This document shows, in pieces, positions 8,687 to 17,332 of a stretch of 64,000 nucleotides of DNA. This DNA is from an uncultured Lactobacillus sp. (lineage in GTDB: Bacteria; Bacillota; Bacilli; Lactobacillales; Lactobacillaceae). Position 1 is the first letter of the stretch. The number at the start of each line of letters is the position of its first letter. Below the pieces are notes generated by a model. The model was not told the origin of the DNA. It saw nothing but the letters and a program-made list of their open reading frames with translations, and ran no database searches. The stretch covers positions 6,086 through 70,085 of the forward strand of contig CAJUNC010000010.1 in assembly GCA_910587695.1 (NCBI GenBank). The letters are read 5' to 3'. The translations under genes were made by a program, and so were the position numbers.

Positions 8687-8804
8687 TTAATTATTTTCTA
8701 ATACTATGTTAGCATTCTAATTGAGTATATTATTTTAATAATTCTCGTGACATATATAAAAAAATAACCTTATTAAAAATAAGTAAAACATGGAGGATCT
8801 AATT

Positions 8805-10088
8805 ATGTCCCAAAAAAAGAAACATCTCCTATCTTCCGAGGAACTCATGGAGATAAGAGACAAAAATGAATGGATTACTTTTGAAGAGGCACTGTCACGT
8901 ATATATTCTTGGTTTAGTCCAGAATATTTATCGTATACCCCTGATCGTATAAGGAAAATAATTGCTAATGATCTAGAAGCAACTAAATTGGAAAACATAA
9001 ACGACAAGAAAATACCCTATTACCTTCCAAAACATCTACAATTAAAAGAAGAAAAAGATGCATTAAAGTTAGAGTTGGATAACACAGATAAGAGAGATAG
9101 AACCAAAATAAAAGCTATAAATGAGAGGTTAAAAAGGTTAGACAATATTTTTCCTAAATTTGAAGAAAGCCTTGTTAACCCAGAACCTAAATTTCGACTC
9201 GAAGCACTTAAAAATAACTATCCTAATGATGTTATAGAACCGCAAAACAGCATTGTTCTCCATACATTAGATGAATTTATCGACGGTGCTGATGATTTTG
9301 TCACTCATACATTAGATAAAGCTTTAACTGATCGAGATAAGCAAGAACTAAGAAGCATTGTTGAAGATATGGATTTAGAAGCTAGTGGAGAAAATAATAG
9401 CCGAGATACTTTCATAAAAAAAGGACGTCCTCAAATTATTATGACTAATCAATACCTTTATGCTTTGAAACATGAACTTGAAAGACTACAGCACGCCCCT
9501 GAAAATGACGCAATTAAGATCTTTACAAAAACAGAACTTAAAAAGATTTATGATGATTTAAAAGATAAGAGTATTCTATCTTTTATCAATTATGTATTTT
9601 TTAAATTAAAATTAGAGGTTAGTAATTTCCTAACCACTAAAATCGCTATCAGAAAACAAGAGTTCATTAGATATTTTTATATAACTACCGTTGTTAATAA
9701 TGAAGATCCAATGGCTACCATGTTATGTAAAGATACAGATACACTCCTAACTGAAGAGGAATTTCAAACATTACTAAAATACAAAGAATATTTAGGGGAT
9801 ATAGAAAATATACCTTTTAATTTTAAAATTATTGATGATGCACATAAAAAAATGATATCTTACCAAGAACCACCAACAATTGATGCTGTGATCGACAAAA
9901 TATTTATTAAAGAGCGCAATATTTTAAAAAAATTGAATCAAATAAAAAAAGAAGAAGGTTCTAAAATGTTAGAAATACAAACATTCAGAAAGGCACTACA
10001 TCAAAAAATATACTCATTTTATCAAATAAAATATTTACTTTCTAAAGAAATGCTGTTACGCCTAGAAAATTTGGGATTCAACGCATAA
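8805..10088 (+). CDS. Unrecognised 427-residue protein of the element
   Basis: 427 residues from ATG 8805, which has GGAGG 8 bases upstream; the ATG at 8790 overlaps that site and is less likely. I do not recognise the family. The N-terminus (WITFEEALSRIYSWFSP, then TPDRIRKIIANDLEATKL, then KKIPYYLP) resembles an excisionase/MerR-like winged helix. A charged, probably coiled-coil stretch follows at about 85-120, and the rest is mostly helical and soluble with no signal peptide or membrane segment. It stands alone on the plus strand, divergent from the transfer genes and convergent with the XRE gene. It could be a regulator, accessory or defence gene. Confidence 0.85.
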   Translation: MSQKKKHLLSSEELMEIRDKNEWITFEEALSRIYSWFSPEYLSYTPDRIRKIIANDLEATKLENINDKKIPYYLPKHLQLKEEKDALKLELDNTDKRDRTKIKAINERLKRLDNIFPKFEESLVNPEPKFRLEALKNNYPNDVIEPQNSIVLHTLDEFIDGADDFVTHTLDKALTDRDKQELRSIVEDMDLEASGENNSRDTFIKKGRPQIIMTNQYLYALKHELERLQHAPENDAIKIFTKTELKKIYDDLKDKSILSFINYVFFKLKLEVSNFLTTKIAIRKQEFIRYFYITTVVNNEDPMATMLCKDTDTLLTEEEFQTLLKYKEYLGDIENIPFNFKIIDDAHKKMISYQEPPTIDAVIDKIFIKERNILKKLNQIKKEEGSKMLEIQTFRKALHQKIYSFYQIKYLLSKEMLLRLENLGFNA

Positions 10089-10093
10089 AAATC

Positions 10094-10133
10094 AAACTAA
10101 GTAGAGAAAGTTACAAAACTTCCTGCTTAGTTT
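10094..10133. terminator. Bidirectional terminator between the 427-residue gene and the XRE gene
   Basis: An 11-bp stem (10094-10104 with 10123-10133, one wobble pair) is flanked by A/T tracts. It lies between two convergent genes and can serve both. Confidence 0.65.
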
Positions 10134-10166
10134 TTATTTACATAAATCTAATAATCTACCTAATAA

Positions 10167-10511
10167 TTAATCTTTAGACGATACTCGTAAAATTTCTAAA
10201 AAATGCTTGCTAATAATTTCTGTTTTTTCGTAATCTAACTCTGAAAAATACTTATCTAACTGACGTTGATAAGGTCCTTTTTTTATAACCTTTCCTTCAC
10301 AACCATCTGTCGTAAATAATGAATCCATGGAAATATTTAATGCACGAGCAATCTTAAACAAACTGTCTGCACTAATCTTTTTAGCTACACCACGTTCAAC
10401 TTTAGATAAATAATTAATGGTTAGATCGCTAAACTCTGCTAACTGTTCTTGTGTCATACCTTGTCTTTTGCGTTCAAATGCTATATTTTTTCCCAAAATA
10501 TTATTTTCCAT
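10167..10511 (-). CDS. XRE-family helix-turn-helix regulator
   Basis: 114 residues from ATG 10511 with AGGAGG 6 bases upstream. The N-terminal helix-turn-helix (about 5-60) reads IAFERKRQGMTQEQLAEFSD, then YLSKVERG. The C-terminal 45 residues are a short helical tail that may dimerise. The gene is divergent from the surface-exclusion gene, and the interval between them holds two near-identical 13-bp direct repeats and an 18-bp palindrome. It probably represses the surface protein gene and itself, which is inference from the arrangement. Confidence 0.85.
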   Translation of the reverse strand: MENNILGKNIAFERKRQGMTQEQLAEFSDLTINYLSKVERGVAKKISADSLFKIARALNISMDSLFTTDGCEGKVIKKGPYQRQLDKYFSELDYEKTEIISKHFLEILRVSSKD

Positions 10512-10578
10512 GAAGTTCCTCCTATCTATCAACTAAATAAAAGGATATAGTGGTAAAATAATATTTTTAAGTTCCAAT

Positions 10579-10616
10579 AAGATTATTAGTTTTGTAATCC
10601 ATAAAGATTAGTAGTT
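10579..10616. promoter_or_regulatory. Candidate XRE operator: two 13-bp direct repeats
   Basis: AAGATTATTAGTT (10579-10591) and AAGATTAGTAGTT (10604-10616) differ at one base and start 25 bp apart. They lie between the divergent XRE and surface-protein genes. Binding by the XRE protein is inferred. Confidence 0.5.
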
Positions 10617-10659
10617 CTATTGTATTTTTTTTTTTTTGTTTCTATAGGATTATATACGT

Positions 10660-10698
10660 AGTATAATAAAAAAGTGTTTAACACTTTTTTATTATACT
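10660..10698 (+). promoter_or_regulatory. -10 element and perfect 18-bp palindrome before the SEC10-like gene
   Basis: An 18-bp perfect inverted repeat (10660-10677 with 10681-10698) has a 3-base centre. TATAAT (10662-10667) lies in its left arm, and the ribosome site AGGGAGG begins at 10701, just past the right arm. It can be a repressor operator over the promoter or, in RNA, a 5' hairpin next to the ribosome site. A clean -35 is not visible; only T-rich DNA lies upstream. Confidence 0.6.
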
Positions 10699-10715
10699 TT
10701 AGGGAGGCTTTATAT

Positions 10716-13700
10716 ATGAAAAAAGAATTGCTAACAGCTAGTACTGCTCTAACATCAGCTTTATCATTATTTGCAGTGGCTAATCAGGCTCAAGCTGATA
10801 CAATTAATAAAACATCTGGGGAAAACATCACTCAAACAGTTAGTCAAACACCAGATTCAAAGACTCAAAATTTGGAAAAAACTTATAACCAAGCTACTAA
10901 TGAACAAACGCAAGTTCGAAATTCTATCAGTCAGGTTCAAAATACTCTTAATGACGCTAAACGTGAGTTAGATAATGCAGTCAACGAACAAGAACAAGCT
11001 AAAAATGATCTTGAAACGGCTAATAAAACACAACAAGAAGCAACACCTGATAATATCGAACAAACAAAACAAGATATTGAAGAGGCTAAACAAGACGTAA
11101 TCGATAAGACCCAAGATGTTCAGCAAACACAGACAACAATTGAACAAACAAAACCTACAGTTGATCAAGCTCAAGGTGTTGTTGATAAAATCACAACAGA
11201 TGTTAACAATGCCCAAGATAGTGTTAATAATGCTCAAGATGTTGTTAATAACGCCCAAACCGATTTAGATAATGCTAAAAATGATTTAAATAATACGCAA
11301 AACACGATCAATAATGGTCAACAAACAATCGAACAAGATAAAAATGATGTCGATCAAGCCCAACAAAATGTTGATCAAGCGCAACAAGAGGAAGCATCAA
11401 AACAAGATGCTATCAAACCGGCTCAAGATACGGTTGACCAAACACAACAAGATGTGAATCAAGCACAACAAGATGTAAATCAATCTCAGCAAACAGTTGA
11501 TCAAGCACAACAAGGTGTCGATCAAGCACAAACAAACGTTGATCAAGCACAACAAAAAGTTGATGAAGCACAAGATATTTTAAACGGAACTAATGCTGAT
11601 AAACTTCAAAATGATCTTGAAAATGCTAAAAATGAAGTTGATCAAAATCAACAAAATGTAACTAACAAACAATTTGCTAATCAGATAGCAAAAGATGAAC
11701 ATGAAAGTGCTAAAAACGAATTAGAATCATCTAAAACAGAAAATGATCAAGCTCAAGTCGATTTAAAAGATAAAGAAACAAATGCATCTAATACACAAGT
11801 AAACTTAGATAAGGCAAATGAGCAAGTAAATCAAGCTCAAAATAAATTAGATGAATTAACGGCTGATAATGTAGTTAACACCATCAATATGGGATCTGAT
11901 TATAATACGTATAAAGATTTTATTCAATATGATGAAAATGGATTTCCTTTGCGTGATGAAAATGGCAAAATTAAGATCGATCAAGAAAAATATGATAAAT
12001 TAATTGAAACAAGACATGAAACAGATTTATTAAATCAATTTCAACATAGTCCGAAAGACGAACAAATCATGGTTGATCCGACAAATTTAAGTGCTGAACA
12101 ATTACAGGAATTGAACTTATGGATCGTAGATTTATTGAATCAAATTCCAAGCCAGTTGGGATATGATACGCATTATGTAGTAACGCAACAAACAATTGAT
12201 TATGCGAAGGTGATTGCTGATGCCTCAACAGCTGCAGGCTTTAACCATAGTCAAGAAGCGTTAAAGAAAGGTTCCGATTATGTTCATGGAGCTAATTTCC
12301 AAGAAGAATCAATTGGAACAAGTTATAATAAAGTGATTTCTCTAGACGCATTAAAAGCTAGAATTTATGATGTTATGATGGCAATGTTATTCGGAGATGA
12401 AGGTTCTAATTGGGGACATGCCGATCATTTATCAACAAACTTAATGCAAAGTTTAGGAGCAAAAGAAATTTATTTTGGTTTTGCAATTGATGGAAACGGA
12501 ACGCTTCATTTTGAATCATTCATTCCAGAAGATAAAGCCTTTGTTGATCAAGGTGGAATTTTAAACACACCAAAAGAAGATAACAAAGAACAACAAATTG
12601 CCGAAGCTAAAGCACAATTAGCACAAGCAAAAGACGATCAAACAAAAGCGCAAATTGCTCACCAAAATGCAAGTCAAGCACTCCAAGATGCACAAAATAA
12701 AGCTCAAACAGCAAGTCAAAAATTATCTGAAGCACAACAACTAGTAGCGCAAAAAGAACAAGCATTAAATGGAAGTTTTATTGCGTTACAACAAGCACAA
12801 GATGCCTTAAAGACATCGCAAGCTAAATTAGTGCAGGCACAAGCAGCCGTAGATAATTTAAATACGGACACACAAGAAAAGCAAGCTAAATTGGATGAAG
12901 CAAAAGCACAGTTAGAGACAGCTAAACAAAATTTAGCTGATAAACAAGCAACATTAGCTCAAGTACAAGCAGAACATCAAAAGATGGTTGAACAGTTAAA
13001 TGATGCTCAAGCAAAGCATAATACAGCTGTTAAAACGTTAGAACAAGTAAACGCAGACTATGCAAAAGCACAACAAGCAACACAAAATGCAATTAAGACA
13101 TTAAAAGAAAAGCAAGATAAACTAACAAATGATACCTTAGCTGTTGAATATGCTAAAGCTAGTTTAGATGACAAAAAGAATGCTGTGAATGAGAAACAAA
13201 CAGCATTAGATAATGCCAAAGTAGAATTGCAAAAACAAAATGATGTGTTGAATAACTTGAAGACTAAGTTGAGTGAAGCTACAAATGATTTAGCAACAAA
13301 GAAAACAATTTTAGAACAAGCAAAAGCTGATCATGAAAAAGCAAAACAGGAATTAGCTTCTGCTCGTGATCATTTGATCGAATTAAATCATAAATTAGAG
13401 TCATATGAACAAGCATCTGAGAACGTTCAAAAAGCACAAACAGCCTATGAAGAAGCACAAAAGAAAGTAACCGATGCTCAAGCAAAATATGATGAAGCTG
13501 TAAAACATTATGAAGCAGTAAAATCTAATTTAGATGAAAAGAATAAACAAGTTGAAGCATTAAAACAACAATTAACTGTTATTGAAAACCATGAAACAGC
13601 AAATAAAATTGTTGATGAAGTTTTAAATAATGAATTTAAATCATCAACAAGTAATATTACTATGGGAAATCAACACAGTTTCAAGGCTCATGATCTATCC

Positions 13701-13835
13701 ACCTCAACAATAAAAACAACTGAACTGCCACAAACTGGTGAAAAGAATTCCATTGACAGTATCTTAGGATTACTTTCACTGATGTCAGCGTCGGTTTTGG
13801 GTATTGTTTCATCTAAAAGAAAAAGAACTCACTAG
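10716..13835 (+). CDS. SEC10/PgrA-like LPXTG surface-exclusion protein
   Basis: 1039 residues from ATG 10716 (AGGGAGG 8 bases upstream). A signal peptide ends near AQAD (residue 28). Residues about 30-390 are an Asn/Gln/Asp-rich coiled coil with repeats such as VDQAQQ. A globular segment follows at about 390-620 (NHSQEALKKGSDYVHG, then EGSNWGHADHLSTNLM). A second long coiled coil leads to LPQTG, a hydrophobic stretch and the SKRKRTH tail, the signal for sortase anchoring. The architecture matches SEC10/PgrA proteins of conjugative enterococcal plasmids, which reduce entry of the same plasmid. Here it may limit re-entry of the element or promote cell contact. Terminator follows directly. Confidence 0.87.
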   Translation: MKKELLTASTALTSALSLFAVANQAQADTINKTSGENITQTVSQTPDSKTQNLEKTYNQATNEQTQVRNSISQVQNTLNDAKRELDNAVNEQEQAKNDLETANKTQQEATPDNIEQTKQDIEEAKQDVIDKTQDVQQTQTTIEQTKPTVDQAQGVVDKITTDVNNAQDSVNNAQDVVNNAQTDLDNAKNDLNNTQNTINNGQQTIEQDKNDVDQAQQNVDQAQQEEASKQDAIKPAQDTVDQTQQDVNQAQQDVNQSQQTVDQAQQGVDQAQTNVDQAQQKVDEAQDILNGTNADKLQNDLENAKNEVDQNQQNVTNKQFANQIAKDEHESAKNELESSKTENDQAQVDLKDKETNASNTQVNLDKANEQVNQAQNKLDELTADNVVNTINMGSDYNTYKDFIQYDENGFPLRDENGKIKIDQEKYDKLIETRHETDLLNQFQHSPKDEQIMVDPTNLSAEQLQELNLWIVDLLNQIPSQLGYDTHYVVTQQTIDYAKVIADASTAAGFNHSQEALKKGSDYVHGANFQEESIGTSYNKVISLDALKARIYDVMMAMLFGDEGSNWGHADHLSTNLMQSLGAKEIYFGFAIDGNGTLHFESFIPEDKAFVDQGGILNTPKEDNKEQQIAEAKAQLAQAKDDQTKAQIAHQNASQALQDAQNKAQTASQKLSEAQQLVAQKEQALNGSFIALQQAQDALKTSQAKLVQAQAAVDNLNTDTQEKQAKLDEAKAQLETAKQNLADKQATLAQVQAEHQKMVEQLNDAQAKHNTAVKTLEQVNADYAKAQQATQNAIKTLKEKQDKLTNDTLAVEYAKASLDDKKNAVNEKQTALDNAKVELQKQNDVLNNLKTKLSEATNDLATKKTILEQAKADHEKAKQELASARDHLIELNHKLESYEQASENVQKAQTAYEEAQKKVTDAQAKYDEAVKHYEAVKSNLDEKNKQVEALKQQLTVIENHETANKIVDEVLNNEFKSSTSNITMGNQHSFKAHDLSTSTIKTTELPQTGEKNSIDSILGLLSLMSASVLGIVSSKRKRTH

Positions 13836-13858
13836 ATATAAATAACATCTATAAAAAA

Positions 13859-13893
13859 AACGCTATTCAAAAGATTATCTTTTGGATAGCGTT
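13859..13893 (+). terminator. Terminator of the SEC10-like gene
   Basis: A 15-bp stem (13859-13873 with 13879-13893, one wobble pair) is followed by a T run. It is flanked by A residues on the other side, so it can also work for minus-strand readthrough from guaA. Confidence 0.8.
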
Positions 13894-13922
13894 TTTTATA
13901 ATCAAAGCTAATTACCAAAAAT

Positions 13923-13945
13923 TTTGGCAAACTTTTGGCAAACAA
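13923..13945. repeat. Right tandem putative integrase arm sites
   Basis: Two TTTGGCAAAC copies start at 13923 and 13934, 11 bp apart, with the same orientation and spacing as the left pair at 4340-4360. They end 90 bp inside the right core repeat. Confidence 0.7.
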
Positions 13946-14032
13946 CTATGTTATTCTAAATGTTTTTTAGTGGTTTCTCGTCCTTCAAAAAGCTGGAAAT
14001 CTAGGCTATATCATCTAAGTTACATATATCAC

Positions 14033-14044
14033 TTATTCCCATTC
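14033..14044. repeat. Right attachment-site core repeat, at the guaA stop
   Basis: TTATTCCCATTC is identical to 4269-4280. Bases 14033-14035 are the guaA stop codon, so insertion left the guaA product intact. Confidence 0.85.
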
Positions 14045-15586
14045 GATCGTTGCCGGTGGCTTCGAAGTGATATCATAGACGACGCGGTTGACGTGTGCTA
14101 CTTCATTTACGATCCGCACTGAGATCTCTTGTAAAACATCCCATGGGATCTTCGCAAAGTCAGCTGTCATTCCATCGATCGAAGTCACTGCACGAATACC
14201 AACAGTATAATCATAAGTCCGACCATCACCCATCACACCGACAGAACGGATCCCTGGTAAGACAGTGAAGTATTGCCAGATCTCTTTATCTAGACCGTGT
14301 TTTGCGATCTCTTCGCGTAAAATGAGATCAGAATCACGCACGATCTGTAATTTTTCTTCCGTGATCTCGCCGATAACACGGATCCCAAGACCTGGGCCTG
14401 GGAATGGTTGACGCCAAACAAGTTCGTGTGGCATGCCCAATTTTTCACCTAATTCACGGACTTCATCCTTGAATAATGTGTTCAATGGTTCGATCAATTC
14501 AAATTGCATATCTTCGGGCAACCCACCAACATTATGGTGCGATTTGATCGTTTGAGCTGTATCAGTCCCAGATTCGATCACATCAGTATAAAGCGTACCT
14601 TGGGCCAAGAAATCGATACCCTTGAGTTTAGTTGCTTCATCATCGAAGACGCGGATAAATTCATTACCGATGATCTTACGTTTCTTTTCTGGATCAGAAA
14701 CACCAGACAGTTTTTCCATAAAGCGATCTTTAGCATCAACTTTGATGATATTTAAGCCAAACTTGCCACCTAAGCTTTCCATAACTTGTTCTGCTTCACC
14801 TTTACGCAACAAACCATGGTCAACGAAGATCGATGTCAATTGGTCACCGATCGCCTTGTGTAACAAGACACCAACAACAGAAGAATCGACCCCACCAGAA
14901 AGACCAAGCAAGACTTTACGGTCACCTACTTGTTCTTTGATCTTAGCGATCTGCATATCGATAAAGTCTTCCATTGACCAGTTATCACGAGCACCACAAA
15001 CATCAAACGCAAAGTGACGCAAGATATCATTACCGTATTCACTGTTACGTACTTCTGGGTGGAATTGCAAAGCATAGAATTTCTTGGCTGTATTAGCCAT
15101 TGCTGAGATCGGGCAGTTTGCACTTGTAGCGGTAACTTCAAAACCAGCTGGAACTTCTGTAACTAAGTCGCCATGACTCATCCAAACAGTTTGTTCCTTA
15201 GGGAGATCTTTGAACATCACTGCATCAGCATCAGCTACTGTGATCTTCGCTTTACCGTATTCCTTATTATCAGCAGCTTCAACTTTACCACCGAGTTCTT
15301 GTGTCATCAATTGCATCCCGTAGCAGATACCCAATACTGGGATACCTAAATCAAAGATCTCAGGATCGACTTTAAATGCTCCTTCATCGTAGACACTGTT
15401 TGGACCACCAGAGAAAATAATTCCCTTAGGTGCCATTTGTTTGATCTCTTCAGCCGTGATCTTGTGGGATAATAATTCAGAGTAAATACCGAATTCACGG
15501 ATCCGACGAGTGATCAATTGGTTATACTGGCTCCCAAAGTCCAATACAATGATCTTGTCAAAAGCTTGCATGTCAACATTAGCCAA
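14033..15586 (-). CDS. guaA: GMP synthase (glutamine-hydrolysing)
   Basis: 517 residues, the usual length, if translation starts at TTG 15586 (MANVDMQAFDK); GAGGTGA lies 7 bases upstream, and the in-frame ATG at 15616 has no site. The N-terminal class I amidotransferase domain carries FGSQYNQLI, the nucleophile Cys in GICYGMQ and the His/Glu pair in LQFHPEV. The ATP-pyrophosphatase domain shows LGLSGGVDSSV, and the C-terminal dimerisation domain ends KPPATIEWE. It converts XMP to GMP. The last codons are the attachment site of the element, and the original terminator now lies beyond the element at 4186-4225. Confidence 0.97.
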   Translation of the reverse strand: MANVDMQAFDKIIVLDFGSQYNQLITRRIREFGIYSELLSHKITAEEIKQMAPKGIIFSGGPNSVYDEGAFKVDPEIFDLGIPVLGICYGMQLMTQELGGKVEAADNKEYGKAKITVADADAVMFKDLPKEQTVWMSHGDLVTEVPAGFEVTATSANCPISAMANTAKKFYALQFHPEVRNSEYGNDILRHFAFDVCGARDNWSMEDFIDMQIAKIKEQVGDRKVLLGLSGGVDSSVVGVLLHKAIGDQLTSIFVDHGLLRKGEAEQVMESLGGKFGLNIIKVDAKDRFMEKLSGVSDPEKKRKIIGNEFIRVFDDEATKLKGIDFLAQGTLYTDVIESGTDTAQTIKSHHNVGGLPEDMQFELIEPLNTLFKDEVRELGEKLGMPHELVWRQPFPGPGLGIRVIGEITEEKLQIVRDSDLILREEIAKHGLDKEIWQYFTVLPGIRSVGVMGDGRTYDYTVGIRAVTSIDGMTADFAKIPWDVLQEISVRIVNEVAHVNRVVYDITSKPPATIEWE

Positions 15587-15628
15587 GATATTCACCTCAT
15601 CATAAAATTTTTGCATGTATTATCTTAC

Positions 15629-15657
15629 ATTGTACTCATTGAGTCAAGCTGGGTCAA
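15629..15657 (-). promoter_or_regulatory. guaA promoter
   Basis: On the minus strand TTGACC (15652-15657), a 17-base spacer and TACAAT (15629-15634) lie about 40 bases upstream of the TTG start. No purine riboswitch was seen in the short leader. Confidence 0.75.
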
Positions 15658-15722
15658 TCGTTTTTCACGTACATTTTTCATGAATTTAATTAAATTTTAG
15701 CTAGAACCCGAATAAACCCGCT

Positions 15723-16643
15723 CTAGTATTTGCGTAACAGCAACTCATTTATCAAATGATTTTTCCCTTTAACGATGATCAGATCGGCACGATTTCTAGT
15801 AGGTAAGATATAATCGTGCAGATTAGGGTGATCGATCTCATCCCAGACTTTAGTTGCCATCTCAAATGCTTTTTTGCGATCTCCTAAAGCATAAGGATAG
15901 TAATAATTCTTAGGATCTTTAAACGCTGTATCTAACAGCATCCCGAAGCGCTCCAAATACCACTGCTTGATGTCTTCTTCTTTAGCATCGACATAAATAG
16001 AAAAATCAAAGAAATCACTTACATAGATCTTTTGCTTACTTGGCAGTTGCAAGACATTGATCCCTTCGACCAACAAAATGTCTGGCGAAGCGATCTCTTC
16101 GTATTCACCAGGAATGACATCGTAGACCTCATGTGAATAGACTGGCGCCTTGGCAGGTAAATTATTCTTAACATCATTGATGAACCTGATCAACCGCTCC
16201 ATATCATAGCTTTCAGGAAAGCCCTTGCGACTCATCAAGCCTTTTTTCTTTAGCACCTTATTTGGATATAAAAAGCCATCAGTTGTGATCAATTCAACTT
16301 TTTTATCGGGATAAACTTCGCTGAGTAATGTCTTCAACAAACGAGCCGTCGTACTTTTACCTACTGCTACCGAACCTGCGATCCCTAAGATAAAGGGCAC
16401 CTTGTGTGGCCGTATCCCTAAAAAATTCGCCTGATCATCTTGGAGCTTTTGATGAGTAGTCACAAACATCTTGAGCAAATGGATCAACGGCATGTAAATA
16501 TCAGCCACATCTGTGGTCGAAATGCGGTCATTTAGCGATTTTATCTTTTGCAGTTCAGCTTCAGTCAAGGGAGCGATATGGTCCTTGTAAAAGCCACTCC
16601 ACTCTTTGCGTGAGATCTTATAGTAATTTATTTGATTTTCCAT
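15723..16643 (-). CDS. coaA: Type I pantothenate kinase
   Basis: 306 residues, standard for bacterial CoaA. The P-loop is GIAGSVAVGKSTTARLL near residue 89, and other hallmark segments are ITTDGFLYPN, RKGFPESYD and LLVEGINVLQ. It phosphorylates pantothenate in the first step of CoA synthesis and is a soluble enzyme usually feedback-inhibited by CoA. It lies upstream of guaA on the same strand but is separated by a promoter. It is divergent from the GDSL gene. Confidence 0.96.
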   Translation of the reverse strand: MENQINYYKISRKEWSGFYKDHIAPLTEAELQKIKSLNDRISTTDVADIYMPLIHLLKMFVTTHQKLQDDQANFLGIRPHKVPFILGIAGSVAVGKSTTARLLKTLLSEVYPDKKVELITTDGFLYPNKVLKKKGLMSRKGFPESYDMERLIRFINDVKNNLPAKAPVYSHEVYDVIPGEYEEIASPDILLVEGINVLQLPSKQKIYVSDFFDFSIYVDAKEEDIKQWYLERFGMLLDTAFKDPKNYYYPYALGDRKKAFEMATKVWDEIDHPNLHDYILPTRNRADLIIVKGKNHLINELLLRKY

Positions 16644-16735
16644 GCGTATTATTTCCTTGTATAGCGTTTTCTATCTTATAATAGACAATTATAGCACGGA
16701 TTTTATATAAATTTACCAATAAAGGAAGCGGAAAC

Positions 16736-17299
16736 ATGACTAAAGTAGTATTATTCGGTGATAGTTTAACAGCAGGGGTCGTTGATGGTCATTCTAGTCC
16801 GATCTTTACTCGACTTTTAGAGGATAAATTCCCTGATGTTGAGTTCATCAACCGTGGTTTACCCGGTGATCAAACACGAAACGCCTGCAAACGACTACGT
16901 GAGGATGTCTTAAATGAAGTCCCCGATAGCGTAGTGATCTTCTTTGGCACCAATGATGTTTCCAGCAAAGAAGTCTTTTTAGCTAATTACCACAATAATT
17001 TAGCTTATATGCTAACTTGTATCAGTCCTAATAAATGTCTCTTGATCACCCCGGGGATCGCGGGACCAACGCGTGCTAATCTTCGACCACTTTCCAAGAT
17101 GGAGCAATATGCTAAAGAAACTTTGACTGTCGCAAAAGAATTTGAGATCCCAGCCTTAGATTGGTTTGATATCTGCAAAAATAAAGATCCAAAAGAACTA
17201 TTACAAGCAGATGATCTGCACTACTCTGAGATGGCGTATCGGCAACTCGTCGAACATCTCACGCCACTGTTACAAAAGAAATTAGATAGTTTAAACTGA
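16736..17299 (+). CDS. SGNH/GDSL-family esterase
   Basis: 187 residues. Block I is VLFGDSLTAG (nucleophile Ser near residue 10), an oxyanion Gly follows in NRGLPGDQT, block III is FFGTNDV, and block V is DDLHYS with the catalytic Asp and His. There is no signal peptide, so it is probably cytoplasmic. Substrates of such small lactobacillar GDSL proteins are acyl esters or acetylated sugars; the specific one cannot be read here. An AAAGGAAG site precedes the ATG, and TATAAT at 16677-16682 is a plausible -10. Confidence 0.88.
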   Translation: MTKVVLFGDSLTAGVVDGHSSPIFTRLLEDKFPDVEFINRGLPGDQTRNACKRLREDVLNEVPDSVVIFFGTNDVSSKEVFLANYHNNLAYMLTCISPNKCLLITPGIAGPTRANLRPLSKMEQYAKETLTVAKEFEIPALDWFDICKNKDPKELLQADDLHYSEMAYRQLVEHLTPLLQKKLDSLN

Positions 17300-17300
17300 T

Positions 17301-17332
17301 AAAAAGGAACACTGAGTTCAGTGTTCCTTTTT
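17301..17332. terminator. Bidirectional terminator between the GDSL and MFS genes
   Basis: A long perfect inverted repeat (17301-17315 with 17318-17332) has A and T tracts. Its right arm encodes the last residues and stop of the convergent MFS gene. Confidence 0.85.

Larger units (their letters stand above)
4269..14044. mobile_element. Putative integrative mobilizable element at guaA 3' end (about 9.8 kb)
   Basis: The interval is bounded by the 12-bp core repeat and carries tandem TTTGGCAAAC motifs inside each end. It has a tyrosine integrase next to the left core, DUF3173, a Rep_2 initiator and an FtsK/TcpA-type ATPase. It has no phage structural genes and no type IV secretion genes. The 3' end of guaA is a known integration hotspot in Firmicutes. 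The size and gene set fit an integrative mobilizable element that would borrow a mating channel from a helper. GATC density and GC content are lower than in the flanking chromosome in the int and 427-residue genes. Confidence 0.85.

Noticed and set aside
4269..14044. Prophage interpretation of the guaA insert
   Set aside because: No phage structural, lysis or packaging genes are present; Rep_2 and FtsK/TcpA fit a mobilizable element.
15587..15722. Purine riboswitch in front of guaA
   Set aside because: The leader is short and lacks the conserved aptamer motifs.
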